Origin: CAZPNX01 sp964518765
GTDB lineage: Bacteria > Edwardsbacteria > AC1 > EtOH8
Direction of reading: 5' to 3'
Length of the DNA: 38,882 nt
NCBI GenBank assembly: GCA_964518765.1
Contig: CAZFJC010000023.1
Span: 1-38,882 of the forward strand
The notes under the pieces were generated by a model. It did not search any database. It saw only the letters and a program-made list of their open reading frames with translations, and was not told the DNA's origin. Shown here piece by piece: positions 9,716 through 18,326 of this stretch; the stretch's first letter is position 1; each line of letters starts with the position of its first letter. The position numbers and the translations under genes are program-made.

Positions 9716-10618
9716 ATGATGCTTTTTACGGCGAAAGCGGTTCCAGACGGAAGAACGACGAGTGCCATTCTGTCGGGGGCGACAAAAGATGCGGCCGCGG
9801 CTTTCTTGGTGTTTTTCGCTGTAGGCTGCGCCTCCATGGGGGGCGGTTACGGACGAGTCGAGACGTCAAGCGGGATAAGTGCCTCCATAATAATGGAGGG
9901 CTTGGAGCCGGGCCGATACTCCGGCCTGGCGGTTTCGATGGACGGCAGGATCTTCCTGGCGGAGAGATCCGGGTGGCGCTTGCAGGCATACGGTCCGGCC
10001 GGGCAGCGGCTCTTCGAGGTCACGCTACCCAGCGCCCGATGCCTGGTTGGCGGGGGCCCGATGCAGGGCTTCTGCATAGCCGATCAGACAGGAGCCGCTT
10101 TCATCAGGTACGACTACAACGGGGAACAGGCTTTCAGTTCGCCGGTTTCCGGGCACGCCATCGACGCTTTTTACTTGGCGTCCTCCGGGGAGGCAGCCAT
10201 ACTGGACGCCGGCCAGGAACAGGTAGTCTTCCGCGACCAAGGCTTCCGGGAGACGCGACGGTGGAAGCTTAAGGGGCGAGGCCAGCCGCGGTCCCTGGCG
10301 GCCGACATGCTCAGCGGCCTGGTGGCGGTGGCCTATCCCGGCGAGGCCAGGCTTGACCTTTACTCTTTGTTCGGGGTCATGCTGGAAAGTCTGCCCTTGG
10401 AGCTTGGCTTCGGGCCGCAGACCCTGGCTTTCGACGGACAGGGCCGTCTCTGGGCGGCATTGACAGGGGGGAGGGCCGCGGCCTTTAAGCTCCAGGGCCG
10501 ACGCTGGGCCGATTCTGGTTTATACAAGATACCGGGCCTTTGCGCCCTGGGCCCGGGTCCGGTTGGTTCGGTGCTGGCCTTGGGCGGCTCCGGGCTATTC
10601 AAAATGGGAACAGAGTAG
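9716..10618 (+). CDS. Probable envelope beta-propeller (NHL-like) protein
   Basis: 300 residues. An unusually long N-terminus ends in a hydrophobic segment and AVGC (~residue 41), which could be an imperfect lipobox; a lipoprotein is possible. From about residue 55 the sequence repeats the pattern of NHL/six-bladed propellers: SGLAVSMDGRIFLAERSGWRLQAY, then IADQTGAAFIRYDYNG, AILDAGQEQVVF, GLVAVAYPGEARLDLY and LAFDGQGRLWAALTGG. No catalytic motif is visible. The start (ATG 9716, with GAGG just upstream) is the best available; a second ATG follows at once. The next gene starts directly after the stop, so the two are probably co-expressed. Function unknown. Confidence 0.65.
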   Translation: MMLFTAKAVPDGRTTSAILSGATKDAAAAFLVFFAVGCASMGGGYGRVETSSGISASIIMEGLEPGRYSGLAVSMDGRIFLAERSGWRLQAYGPAGQRLFEVTLPSARCLVGGGPMQGFCIADQTGAAFIRYDYNGEQAFSSPVSGHAIDAFYLASSGEAAILDAGQEQVVFRDQGFRETRRWKLKGRGQPRSLAADMLSGLVAVAYPGEARLDLYSLFGVMLESLPLELGFGPQTLAFDGQGRLWAALTGGRAAAFKLQGRRWADSGLYKIPGLCALGPGPVGSVLALGGSGLFKMGTE

Positions 10619-10620
10619 AT

Positions 10621-13600
10621 TTGTTTTCTTTTTTCCTGCTGCAGGCTATTCTGGCCGTTTCGGCGGAGCCCGTGGCAGCCGGACATTTTCCGGCGGCTAA
10701 CGACAGCCTGGTGATCGCGGCCGAGGCCGGGTGGCAGAGCCTGAAATTATCTGATTGCGCCATCCTTCAGGGGTCTGACTCGCTTTCGGTCAACGGATGC
10801 GCCCTGAGGCGCGACCAGGACTACGCCATGGATTACGCCTCCAGCCGGGCGACCCTGGCCCGGCCGCTGTCGACGGGGGACACGGTCAGGGCGTATTTCT
10901 TCAGGCTCCCCATAGGGATCGCCGGGCCGGTGAGATACCTGCCGCCGGCAATGCCTCCGGCCCCGGACAGCGGCTCCGCAAGGGCGGAGACAGCGGCCCC
11001 GGTTTTCGCCGTTCCCGATTGGCTGGCTGAAGGATCGGGCGGCATCAAGTTATGGGGGAACAAATCATTGGCGGTGGCGGTAGGCTCGGGACGGGACCTG
11101 TCGATCGAACAGGCGCTGCAGGTAAGCATCAGCGGCCGAGTGGGACAGAACCTGGAGTTGAACGCCTTTCTCAGCGACCAGGAGATGCCGTTGTCCACCA
11201 CCGGCAGCACCCAGGAGCTGGACCAGCTGGACCGGGTCTATCTCCAGGCCAAGGCTCCCGACTGGGAGGTGACCATGGGCGATTACGATTTGACCCTTAA
11301 CAGCTTCCGGCTGCTGGGGGCCGAGCGTCAGGCCAAGGGCGCCTCGGCTGGCGTCAAACTCAAGAACCTCCAGGCGACGGCCGTCACCGCCGTGGCCAAG
11401 GGTCAAAGGGCCACGGTCAGGTTTTCGGGGCAGGACGGGATCCAGGGGCCGTATCTTGTGAGCTCGGAATCAAGCAGCCTTCCGCCGCCCCTGCTGCCCA
11501 ATAGCGAGCGGGTATGGCTCGACGGCCAGCTGCTGCGCAGGGGTGAGGCCGAGGATTATACCATAGACTACGCCCAAGCCAAGCTGACGTTCACCCCTAG
11601 GAGGCCGGTCAACGCGGATTCGCGCATCATGGTGGATTACCAGTATGCCGAGGAGGAGTATCGGCGCAGCCTGGCCGGGGGCGACCTGGAGATAAGGCTG
11701 GCCCCGGGACTGAGTTTGGGGCTGGGATACCTGTCAGACGGCGACGACCCGGGACGGCCGCTTCTTCAGTCGCTGGACGACCGCCAGAAATCGCTCTTGG
11801 CCGAGGCTGGCGACGACAGTTCGAAGCTCTGGGCCGACGGCGGCGTCCCTTCCGACAGCGGGGATTACGATCGGGACGACACCGTCTACGTGTACGTGGG
11901 GCCGGGTGGCGCCTACCGGGTGACCTTCACCTGGCTGGGTACGGGACAGGGAGACTACAGCTACCGGCCGCTGCTCGGATACTATGTATATGTAGGACAA
12001 AAAAACGGCGACTATGTGGCCCGGATCAGGCTCCCCCGCCCCGAGCGACAGCAAGCGGTGGCCGTCTCCCCGCGGTTAAGCTGGCAGGGCGGAAGGGCAG
12101 AGTTCGAGGCTGCCTGGTCGCGGAGCGACCTCAATTTGGCCTCCGGCCTCGACGATGGAGACAACGAAGGTTCGGCCTGGTGCTACGAGGCCGGCTGGTC
12201 CAGGGACAGCCTGCCCTGGGGCGGCTTCCAGATCGCCAGCCGGGCGTGGAACGTCCGGCAGAGCTTCTGGATCGGCGCGGCCCAAGCCAGGACTGACCTG
12301 GCCTCTGAATGGGGCCTGGAGGGCTGGCGGAACCTGCGCCAGTACGATCCCCTGGCGGGCCGGAGGTCTCACCAGCATGAGATCAGCTATTGGCCTGGCC
12401 GGCACCTAAGGGTGGGTGGTGGCTACGGCAGCCTAAGGCTGTCCGACAGCCTGTCGGCGGAGAGGCTCCAGCTGTGGACCACGGCGTCGCCGCTGGGAGG
12501 CTGGAAGACAACCTACCGACGCCAGGAGGCCGAGCTGGTCGGGCCGTGGTTTATTCTCCCGGGAGAAGGCGGCTCCAGGACCAGCCAGAGCCTTGAAAAC
12601 TGGTTTTCGGCCGGAGCTTATCAAATAGACGGCGGGGCGGGAAGAAGCGACGATGTGATAGAAGGAGCCCATGGCCAGGTTACCAGATCCCAGGAAGCCT
12701 GGGTTGGAGCCCGCCGCTCCCTGGGACTTGGGACGATTGGTTCAAGATACCGTCGCCGGGAGGAGCTTAGGCGCGACAGCCTGGGAGGTGGATGGACGGG
12801 GCAGTGGTACGCCGACGAAGTGGCCAGCGATCTACGGTTTCAGCCCCTGCCCTCGACCGAGCTAGGTTTGGAGCACGTCAGCCGGATCAAGCGGCTTCGC
12901 CCGGGTGCCCCCGGGCAGGGGATCGAGTCGCACCTGGGTATGCTACGCCTTTCGGCAAAGCCCTGGCGCCAGGCGCTGACGATCTCCTCTGACTACCGGC
13001 TCAACTTCACCCAGACCCAGCAGAAACGCGAGGAATATTACCAAGTCCCGACGGGCACCGGCCAGTATAGCTACGATCCCTTCACCGGCGTCTTCTATCC
13101 CGACACCACCGGTAACTACCTAAAAAGAGTCAGGGATGAGGGGCCGGCGACCGGGACTTCCGAGGTTTCGGTCCGGGGATCGGCCGCCTTCGATCCCTCG
13201 ACGTCATTCGACCCTGCCTGGTGGTCCCGGGCCAGGGTCGAGTTTTCAGGGCAGGCCCGGATCGCCAGCTATCGCCCGGTGACCGCCAAGCTACTGGGCT
13301 TGGCCCCCAGCCGGCTCTGGGACAGGCAGGGAAACGCCTCCTCGTCATTGGATCTGTCGGGGGATGGCTGGTATCGGCTCGAGCCTTGGAGCCATCACCT
13401 AAAACTGCGTTGGCGTCGGGACGATGACAATCAGTTCATCGGACGCCATCACTCCCAGACCAGGATGGAACGAGGCTGGGACGCATGGCTTCAGGCCGCC
13501 CGGACGCTGAGATTAGGGCTGAAGGCCGAGGAGGTTAAAACGGAGGCCGGCACCTTGGAACGCGGCTTGGAGAGCAGGATCAACCTGATCGATATGGGGG

Positions 13601-13995
13601 GTGAAGCGGTCTACCAGTCCCGGAGGGATTTAGAGCTCAGCCTCAAAGCCGAGGCCAGCAGGGAGAAGGTAGAGAGGAGCTATCGAACGCCGGGCGATTT
13701 TAAGGTGGTTTTTTGGCAGCAGGCCGGCGAGGCTGGCGCCGTCAAGCAGTGGGGGGTCAACGGCTCCCTCAGGATTTCGGCCGGCGCCGTAAGGCGAACC
13801 GCCGACAGGCCGGAGCCGGACATCGCTGCCGAGTATGCCTACTCCAGGCCGCTCGGCTGGACCGGGCTGTGGCGCGCCCAGTACGAGTATCGCATCAACC
13901 GCAACCTGACGGCCACCGCATCCTACGATGCCAGGGACGAGCCCGGACGCCGGGCCCGGCACAACGGACGTATGGAGGTGAGGGCGTACTTCTGA
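10621..13995 (+). CDS. Large outer-membrane beta-barrel candidate with two SprA-like N-terminal modules
   Basis: The frame is open from a TTG at 10540 inside the previous gene, but a signal peptide (LFSFFLLQAILAVSAEP) begins only at TTG 10621, just after the preceding stop, so I choose that start (1124 residues). Two copies of a small beta module are visible: residues ~51-100 (GSDSLSVNG, LRRDQDYAMDY) and ~294-345 (NSERVWLDG, LLRRGEAEDYTIDY). This GS..V..nG..L..G.DY.iDY pattern resembles repeats I recall from the N-terminal part of SprA/Sov, the T9SS translocon, but that is a recollection and not a demonstrated homology. The rest alternates polar/aromatic residues with many Tyr, Trp and Arg and ends in RAYF, as barrels recognised by the BAM machinery do. 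SprA is about twice this length. Overlaps the Omp85 gene by one base. Confidence 0.6.
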   Translation: MFSFFLLQAILAVSAEPVAAGHFPAANDSLVIAAEAGWQSLKLSDCAILQGSDSLSVNGCALRRDQDYAMDYASSRATLARPLSTGDTVRAYFFRLPIGIAGPVRYLPPAMPPAPDSGSARAETAAPVFAVPDWLAEGSGGIKLWGNKSLAVAVGSGRDLSIEQALQVSISGRVGQNLELNAFLSDQEMPLSTTGSTQELDQLDRVYLQAKAPDWEVTMGDYDLTLNSFRLLGAERQAKGASAGVKLKNLQATAVTAVAKGQRATVRFSGQDGIQGPYLVSSESSSLPPPLLPNSERVWLDGQLLRRGEAEDYTIDYAQAKLTFTPRRPVNADSRIMVDYQYAEEEYRRSLAGGDLEIRLAPGLSLGLGYLSDGDDPGRPLLQSLDDRQKSLLAEAGDDSSKLWADGGVPSDSGDYDRDDTVYVYVGPGGAYRVTFTWLGTGQGDYSYRPLLGYYVYVGQKNGDYVARIRLPRPERQQAVAVSPRLSWQGGRAEFEAAWSRSDLNLASGLDDGDNEGSAWCYEAGWSRDSLPWGGFQIASRAWNVRQSFWIGAAQARTDLASEWGLEGWRNLRQYDPLAGRRSHQHEISYWPGRHLRVGGGYGSLRLSDSLSAERLQLWTTASPLGGWKTTYRRQEAELVGPWFILPGEGGSRTSQSLENWFSAGAYQIDGGAGRSDDVIEGAHGQVTRSQEAWVGARRSLGLGTIGSRYRRREELRRDSLGGGWTGQWYADEVASDLRFQPLPSTELGLEHVSRIKRLRPGAPGQGIESHLGMLRLSAKPWRQALTISSDYRLNFTQTQQKREEYYQVPTGTGQYSYDPFTGVFYPDTTGNYLKRVRDEGPATGTSEVSVRGSAAFDPSTSFDPAWWSRARVEFSGQARIASYRPVTAKLLGLAPSRLWDRQGNASSSLDLSGDGWYRLEPWSHHLKLRWRRDDDNQFIGRHHSQTRMERGWDAWLQAARTLRLGLKAEEVKTEAGTLERGLESRINLIDMGGEAVYQSRRDLELSLKAEASREKVERSYRTPGDFKVVFWQQAGEAGAVKQWGVNGSLRISAGAVRRTADRPEPDIAAEYAYSRPLGWTGLWRAQYEYRINRNLTATASYDARDEPGRRARHNGRMEVRAYF

Positions 13996-15494
13996 TGGCA
14001 GGGAGCAAAATGCTGACGGTCTTTCTGACGCTGCTGGCGGTCGGTCTGTCGGCTATGGCCGGTGCTTGTCCCCCGGGCCCCGGAGGCGCGGTCGGAAGCG
14101 GACTGGTTTTGGGCAGGACCGAGTTCCAGGGAAACGCGAACCTATCTTCCGAATATCTCAGCGGATATCTGATATCGCGCCCTGGAGACATTTTGGATAG
14201 CCTTCTCGTCCAGCGAGATCTGGCCTCGGTGAGCCTGGCCTATGCCCGGAACGGATATCCCCATGCCGCCGTTTACGTGGAAGGATATCGCCTGGAGCGG
14301 GATTCCATATGCCGGACTATGGTGATAGATGAGGGGCCCAGGGTGACACTGTCGGAGATTAGATTCTATGGCAATGGGATCACCAGGGCGGGAACCGCGG
14401 CCAGGATAGCCGGGCTGAAGCTGCCAGAACCTTTCGACAGTCGCCGGGTGAAGACAGCCGTCATCAGGCTTGAAAGAAGCGGCCTCTTCGAGCGGGTCTA
14501 CCCCCCATACCTTGAACTGGGGGGCAGAGGATATGGCCAAGAGATTTTGGCCATCCGAGTAAGCGAAAGGCCGTACCACAGCATCTACGGCGCCCTGGGA
14601 TATCAGCAGGCCGAGGGATCGGGCAATGGCTGGCTGGCCGGGGCGCTGCGCCTGTCGCTGGCCAACATAGCCGGAACGGCTCGGTCATTCACCCTTCACT
14701 GGCAGAGGCCGAGGCGGGAGAACAGCCGCCTGGAGCTGGGTTATGCCGAGCCTTTCGTCCTGGGCCTACCGGTTTCGGCCGAACTCGAGGTCGGCCACCG
14801 GGTGGAGGACTCATCGTACGTTCAGACCACGGCCAGCGCGGTCCTTTCGGTAACCATGAGCGAGAATTTGATCTTGGGCATCGGCGGAGGCTTGGAGCGG
14901 GTCGTCCCGGGACAAACCCAAATAGTGGCCCGCAGCCAGAAATACAGCTCCCGCTGGCAGTTCAAGGCGGATTTCCGCGAAGGCGGCGGCCGGGGCAAGG
15001 GAGCCTGGCTTTCCGGCAGGCTGGATTACGGACGGAAGCGCTATCCCCAGAAAGGGGACCAGCACACGGTGGCCAAGGTTCATGGGGACGGTGAGTGGCT
15101 GGCTAGCCTCTGGACGGGTCTGGATGCGTTCTGCGGGCTTCACGGTCGGGCAGTGGTTAGCGGCGAGAGCCCGGTGCCCAGGACCGACCAGTTTGTAATG
15201 GGCGGCGCCGGGAGCCTGCGTGGCTATTTCGAGGACCAGTTCATGGCCGACCAGGTGGCCTGGGGGGGGGCGGAGATCAGGCTGGCCGCCGACCGGGCCC
15301 TTTCCTTTCATCCCTTTTGGGATGCCGGCTACTATTGGGACGGAAGTCGAGGACAGCGCGGAATAAGACATGGCTACGGCTTCGGCTTCAGGCTGGCGAC
15401 CAGGGTCGGCCGGGTGGAGGTCGATTACGGGCTGGGGCGCGATGACGGGCTTTTGGACGGCAAGGTCCATCTTATATTGAGCAGTGATTTTTAA
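13995..15494 (+). CDS. Omp85 (BamA/TamA) family outer-membrane protein
   Basis: 499 residues. The ATG at 13995 overlaps the preceding stop (TGATG); an alternative ATG at 14010 follows GGGAG and would begin the signal peptide directly (MLTVFLTLLAVGLSAMAGA). About two POTRA-like domains follow (~35-100 and ~105-190, e.g. RLERSGLFERVYPPYLEL). The 16-strand barrel occupies ~200-499 and contains the loop-6 signature GGAGSLRGY (403-411), equivalent to the VRGF/Y motif. The chain ends in Phe (LSSDF). BamA normally has five POTRA domains, so this is more like a short Omp85/TamA-type protein. Its coupling to the preceding large barrel gene suggests it helps insert or export that protein; this is inference. 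Confidence 0.85.
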   Translation: MAGSKMLTVFLTLLAVGLSAMAGACPPGPGGAVGSGLVLGRTEFQGNANLSSEYLSGYLISRPGDILDSLLVQRDLASVSLAYARNGYPHAAVYVEGYRLERDSICRTMVIDEGPRVTLSEIRFYGNGITRAGTAARIAGLKLPEPFDSRRVKTAVIRLERSGLFERVYPPYLELGGRGYGQEILAIRVSERPYHSIYGALGYQQAEGSGNGWLAGALRLSLANIAGTARSFTLHWQRPRRENSRLELGYAEPFVLGLPVSAELEVGHRVEDSSYVQTTASAVLSVTMSENLILGIGGGLERVVPGQTQIVARSQKYSSRWQFKADFREGGGRGKGAWLSGRLDYGRKRYPQKGDQHTVAKVHGDGEWLASLWTGLDAFCGLHGRAVVSGESPVPRTDQFVMGGAGSLRGYFEDQFMADQVAWGGAEIRLAADRALSFHPFWDAGYYWDGSRGQRGIRHGYGFGFRLATRVGRVEVDYGLGRDDGLLDGKVHLILSSDF

Positions 15495-15516
15495 AAAAGA
15501 TGCCGGGCGCAGGCGG

Positions 15517-15545
15517 TTGACAGAAATCGGCCTTTCAAGTATAAT
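15517..15545 (+). promoter_or_regulatory. Consensus sigma70 promoter
   Basis: TTGACA (15517-15522), exactly 17 bp, then TATAAT (15540-15545): both hexamers match the consensus perfectly. It lies after the Omp85 gene, drives the + strand and is followed by a leader of ~190 nt before the PPC-domain gene. Confidence 0.85.
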
Positions 15546-15743
15546 GAAATTCAATATCGGTTGGTTATCCTGATATTCCGGCAAATTATAGAGCAGCGTC
15601 TTTTTCGGCCATCTCGACTTAGCTCGAAGATGGGAAAACGCACCCCGAGCAGCATTATCAAGCCTTGCCGCGATAGTTTGGGGTTGGAGGAAATGACTAA
15701 CCTGAAAAGATAGAATAATCAAAAACATTATTACTGGTTGATC
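15546..15743 (+). other. Untranslated leader with small hairpins
   Basis: No ORF with credible coding character lies between the promoter and the ATG at 15744. Two hairpins can be seen: AATATC (15553-15558) with GATATT (15572-15577), and CATCTCGA (15610-15617) with TCGA-AGATG (15624-15632, one bulged A). No oligo-T terminator and no riboswitch class that I recognise is present. It may be an ordinary leader, a small RNA or an unknown cis-element. Confidence 0.45.
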
Positions 15744-16169
15744 ATGATTACACAGGCATCCTGGGATAAACTTTTCGTGCGCCTTTTCCCTGAGGAGGAT
15801 TTCTTGGCTTCGGTGGAACAGGCCTGCCGTCAGCATAAGGTAAAGACCGCGGTGCTGGTAAGCGCCGCCGGCATGCTGGCCGATGTGGAGCTGAGGGCCT
15901 TCATCGGCAACGGAAAGTATTCCACCTCCAGCTTCGCCGAGCCCATGGAGCTGATCTCGGCCACCGGCACCGTGTCCCTCCAGCCGAACGGCTCCTACAA
16001 CTTCCATATCCATGCCTGTCTGGCCGACCACCGGGCCAACGCCTTCGGCGGGCATCTGGGAGCGGGCAAGGTTAAGGTGACCAACGAGCTGGTCTTCCTG
16101 CTGTCCGATGCCCAGGTGATCCGCCGCAAGGAGGAGGAGTCAGGTCTGATGGGGATGTTCTTCGAATAG
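15744..16169 (+). CDS. PPC/DUF296 domain protein
   Basis: 141 residues forming a single PPC (plant and prokaryote conserved, DUF296) domain. Visible family features are AVLVSAAGMLADVELRAF, a strand with NFHIHACLADHRANAFGGHL carrying the conserved histidines, and LVFLLSDAQV. Bacterial PPC proteins are small trimers often labelled DNA-binding, although their real ligand is mostly unknown; plants fuse the domain to AT-hooks. A TTG six bases upstream (15738) is an alternative start. Neither start has a clear Shine-Dalgarno. It is the first gene behind a consensus promoter, so it may be well transcribed but inefficiently translated. Confidence 0.8.
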   Translation: MITQASWDKLFVRLFPEEDFLASVEQACRQHKVKTAVLVSAAGMLADVELRAFIGNGKYSTSSFAEPMELISATGTVSLQPNGSYNFHIHACLADHRANAFGGHLGAGKVKVTNELVFLLSDAQVIRRKEEESGLMGMFFE

Positions 16170-16183
16170 GATGTGCATCCTAT
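16166..16183. repeat. Inverted repeat at the end of the PPC gene
   Basis: ATAGGATG-TG-CATCCTAT is an 18-bp near-perfect palindrome overlapping the stop codon of the PPC gene. It is followed by an A/T-rich stretch up to the transaldolase gene. With only two central bases it suits a protein-binding site better than an RNA hairpin, and no T-tract follows. Confidence 0.5.
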
Positions 16184-16284
16184 AATAAAGATAGTAAAAT
16201 ACTTTAAAAATATAGTTACAAAATAGTAATCGGCAGTAAGGGCATTCCATGCCTTCCTGCTTGCCTAGAGAAAGGAAGATCCGG

Positions 16285-16929
16285 ATGAAGCTGTTTATCG
16301 ACACCGCCAACGTGGCCGAGATACGGGAGGCCGCCTCCTGGGGTATCGTGGACGGGGTGACCACCAATCCTTCGCTCATCGCCAAGGAGGGGCGGGACTT
16401 CGTCGAGGTGGTCAAAGAGATCTGCTCCATCGTGGACGGACCGATATCGGCCGAGGTCATCAGCCAGGATGCCGAGGGCATGCTCAAAGAGGCCGAGCCC
16501 CTGCTGAAGATACACAAGAACATCACCGTTAAGATCCCCATGACCACCGAGGGGCTGAAGGCGGTCAAGGCCCTGTCGAGGCAGGGGGCCATGACCAACG
16601 TCACCCTGATCTTCTCCGCCAACCAGGCCCTGCTGGCGGCCAAGGCCGGGGCCACCTTCGTCAGCCCATTCGTCGGCCGCCTGGATGATATCTCCCAGGA
16701 GGGCATGGACCTGATCGACGACATTGTCCACATCTACCATAACTACGATATCAGGACCCAGGTGATCGTGGCCAGCATCCGCAACCCGGTGCACGTCCTA
16801 GAGTCGGCCCGGCTAGGGGCCCACATCGCCACCGTGCCCTTCAACGTCCTCAAGCAGCTGTCCCAGCACCCGCTGACCGACTCCGGCATCAAACGTTTTC
16901 TGGAGGACTGGGACAAGGTGAAGAAGTAG
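16285..16929 (+). CDS. tal: Small transaldolase (TalC/FSA subfamily)
   Basis: 214 residues, the usual length of the compact TalC/FSA class I aldolases. The start at 16285 (MKLFIDTANV) has AAAGGAAG 7 bp upstream and matches the family N-terminus; an ATG at 16249 would add 12 unlikely residues. The Schiff-base lysine is K83 in ITVKIPMT; TTNPSLI (26-32) and SPFVGRLDD (127-135) are further family motifs. F129 corresponds, by alignment from memory, to Tyr131 of E. coli fructose-6-phosphate aldolase and Phe178 of TalB. Phe at this site is associated with transaldolase activity, so I favour transaldolase (sedoheptulose 7-P + glyceraldehyde 3-P to erythrose 4-P + fructose 6-P). Its partner transketolase follows 10 bp downstream. 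Confidence 0.92.
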   Translation: MKLFIDTANVAEIREAASWGIVDGVTTNPSLIAKEGRDFVEVVKEICSIVDGPISAEVISQDAEGMLKEAEPLLKIHKNITVKIPMTTEGLKAVKALSRQGAMTNVTLIFSANQALLAAKAGATFVSPFVGRLDDISQEGMDLIDDIVHIYHNYDIRTQVIVASIRNPVHVLESARLGAHIATVPFNVLKQLSQHPLTDSGIKRFLEDWDKVKK

Positions 16930-16939
16930 GTTCCGGATA

Positions 16940-17758
16940 ATGATGGCGCCTCCTGCCGACAGGCTGAAGGAGTTGGCCCGGCAGATCCGCCGGGACATCA
17001 TCGAGATGACCCATGCCGCCGGCTCGGGGCATCCCGGCGGCTCGCTTTCCTCAGCCGAGATACTGGCGGTGCTATTTTTCAACGTCATGGAGCACGATCC
17101 CCGGAGGCCGAACTGGGAGGGGCGGGACCGGTTCTATCTGTCCAAGGGCCACGCCTGCCCGGTGCTCTACGCTGCCCTGGGCGAGGCCGGATATTTCGAC
17201 CAGTCCGAATTCCTGAAGTTCCGGAAATTTGGCGCGATGCTCCAGGGCCATCCCCACCGGCTAAAGACACCGGGGGTGGAGGCCTCCAGCGGGTCCTTGG
17301 GCCAGGGGCTCTCCCTAGCGGCGGGCACGGCCCTGGGATTCAAGATGGACGGTAAAGCCAACCGAATCTACTGCCTGCTGGGAGACGGCGAGCTTCAGGA
17401 GGGCCAGGTGTGGGAGGCGGCCATGGCAGCCGGCCACTACAAATTGGACAACCTCTGCGCTATTGTGGACTATAACGGGCTGCAGATAGACGGCCAGGTG
17501 GAGCAGGTGATGGGCCTGGCGCCGCTGTCGGAGAAGTGGCGTTCTTTCCGTTGGAACGTGCTGGAGGTAGACGGCCACCGGGTGGAAGCCCTGATAAGCG
17601 CCTTCGAACGAGCCGCCGGCTCTAGGGGAAAGCCGACCGTCATACTGGCCCGCACCATCAAGGGCAGAGGGGTGTCCTTTATGGAGAACCGGGCGGAGTG
17701 GCACGGAAAAGCTCCGAACCGGGAGGAGTGCGCCAAAGCCCTTAAAGAGTTAACATAG
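16940..17758 (+). CDS. Transketolase, N-terminal (ThDP-binding) subunit
   Basis: 272 residues covering only the first third of transketolase. Family features are the HAAGSGHPGGSLSSAEIL segment (catalytic His), SKGHACPVLYAAL, the ThDP/Mg motif GDGELQEG ending in the conserved VDYN, and IKGRGVSFMEN. The pyrimidine and C-terminal domains are encoded separately at 20095-21132. Split transketolases of this kind (TktA1/A2) are common in archaea and many bacteria and assemble as heterotetramers. The enzyme acts in the non-oxidative pentose phosphate pathway, together with the transaldolase encoded just upstream. Two ATGs in a row (16940, 16943) are possible starts. Confidence 0.93.
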   Translation: MMAPPADRLKELARQIRRDIIEMTHAAGSGHPGGSLSSAEILAVLFFNVMEHDPRRPNWEGRDRFYLSKGHACPVLYAALGEAGYFDQSEFLKFRKFGAMLQGHPHRLKTPGVEASSGSLGQGLSLAAGTALGFKMDGKANRIYCLLGDGELQEGQVWEAAMAAGHYKLDNLCAIVDYNGLQIDGQVEQVMGLAPLSEKWRSFRWNVLEVDGHRVEALISAFERAAGSRGKPTVILARTIKGRGVSFMENRAEWHGKAPNREECAKALKELT

Positions 17759-17765
17759 GACCCGC

Positions 17766-17790
17766 AGTAACGTCAACGTTTAACGTTACT
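17766..17790. repeat. Inverted repeat between transketolase and nitroreductase genes
   Basis: AGTAACGT (17766-17773) and ACGTTACT (17783-17790) form a perfect 8-bp stem with a 9-nt loop that itself contains AACGTT. No T-tract follows, so it is a weak terminator at best and could be an operator. Confidence 0.5.
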
Positions 17791-17809
17791 ACATTATTTC
17801 GGAGAAAGT

Positions 17810-18319
17810 GTGGAAGCTCTCAAGTGCATACTGACCCGGCGTAGCGTCCGGAAGTACAAACCCGGGAAGATCCCCGAGGCCAAGATGAGGAAGATATTGG
17901 AGGCGGCCATGAGCGCGCCCTCGGCCCGCAACCAGCAACCCTGGCGGTTCGTGGTGGTGCGGGAGAGAGAGACTCTGCTCAAGATGACCGACGTCCATCC
18001 CTACGCCCAGATGCTCAGGGAGGCGGCCGCGGCCGTCGTCGTCTGCGGGGATCTGAGCGACGAGGGCAACAAGGCTTATTGGGAGCAGGACTGCGCCGCC
18101 GCCACCCAGAACGCTTTGCTGGCGGCCCACGCCCTGGGGCTGGGGGCGGTCTGGCTGGGGGTGCATCCCCGGCGGGATAGGGTGAGCGGTATCCAGAGAT
18201 TACTTCATTTGCCATCCGATGTCGTTCCTTTATCGATCATCTCTTTGGGCAGGCCGGGAGAGATGCCGATGCCGACCAAAAGGTTCGATTTCAAGAAGAT
18301 CCATCAGGAACAATGGTGA
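17810..18319 (+). CDS. Nitroreductase-family flavoprotein
   Basis: 169 residues of the compact nitroreductase fold. The FMN-contacting N-terminal motif RRSVRKYKP is followed by MSAPSARNQQPWRFVVV, AAAVVVCGD, the dimer-interface helix DCAAATQNALLAAHALGLGAVWLGVHP, and VVPLSIISLGRP. These motifs predict a homodimeric FMN oxidoreductase using NAD(P)H; the natural substrate cannot be read from sequence. The start is GTG with GGAGAA 4-5 bp upstream. It sits between the two transketolase subunit genes together with an Fe-S aldo/keto reductase, suggesting a redox side-branch whose link to pentose metabolism is unknown. Confidence 0.88.
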   Translation: MEALKCILTRRSVRKYKPGKIPEAKMRKILEAAMSAPSARNQQPWRFVVVRERETLLKMTDVHPYAQMLREAAAAVVVCGDLSDEGNKAYWEQDCAAATQNALLAAHALGLGAVWLGVHPRRDRVSGIQRLLHLPSDVVPLSIISLGRPGEMPMPTKRFDFKKIHQEQW

Positions 18320-18326
18320 TTTGACC

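Noticed and set aside
14811..16055. A 414-codon open frame on the - strand crossing the Omp85 gene, the promoter/leader gap and the PPC gene
   Set aside because: It overlaps two well-supported genes, has no family resemblance and its composition follows the codon positions of the + strand genes. It is a shadow of GC-rich coding sequence.
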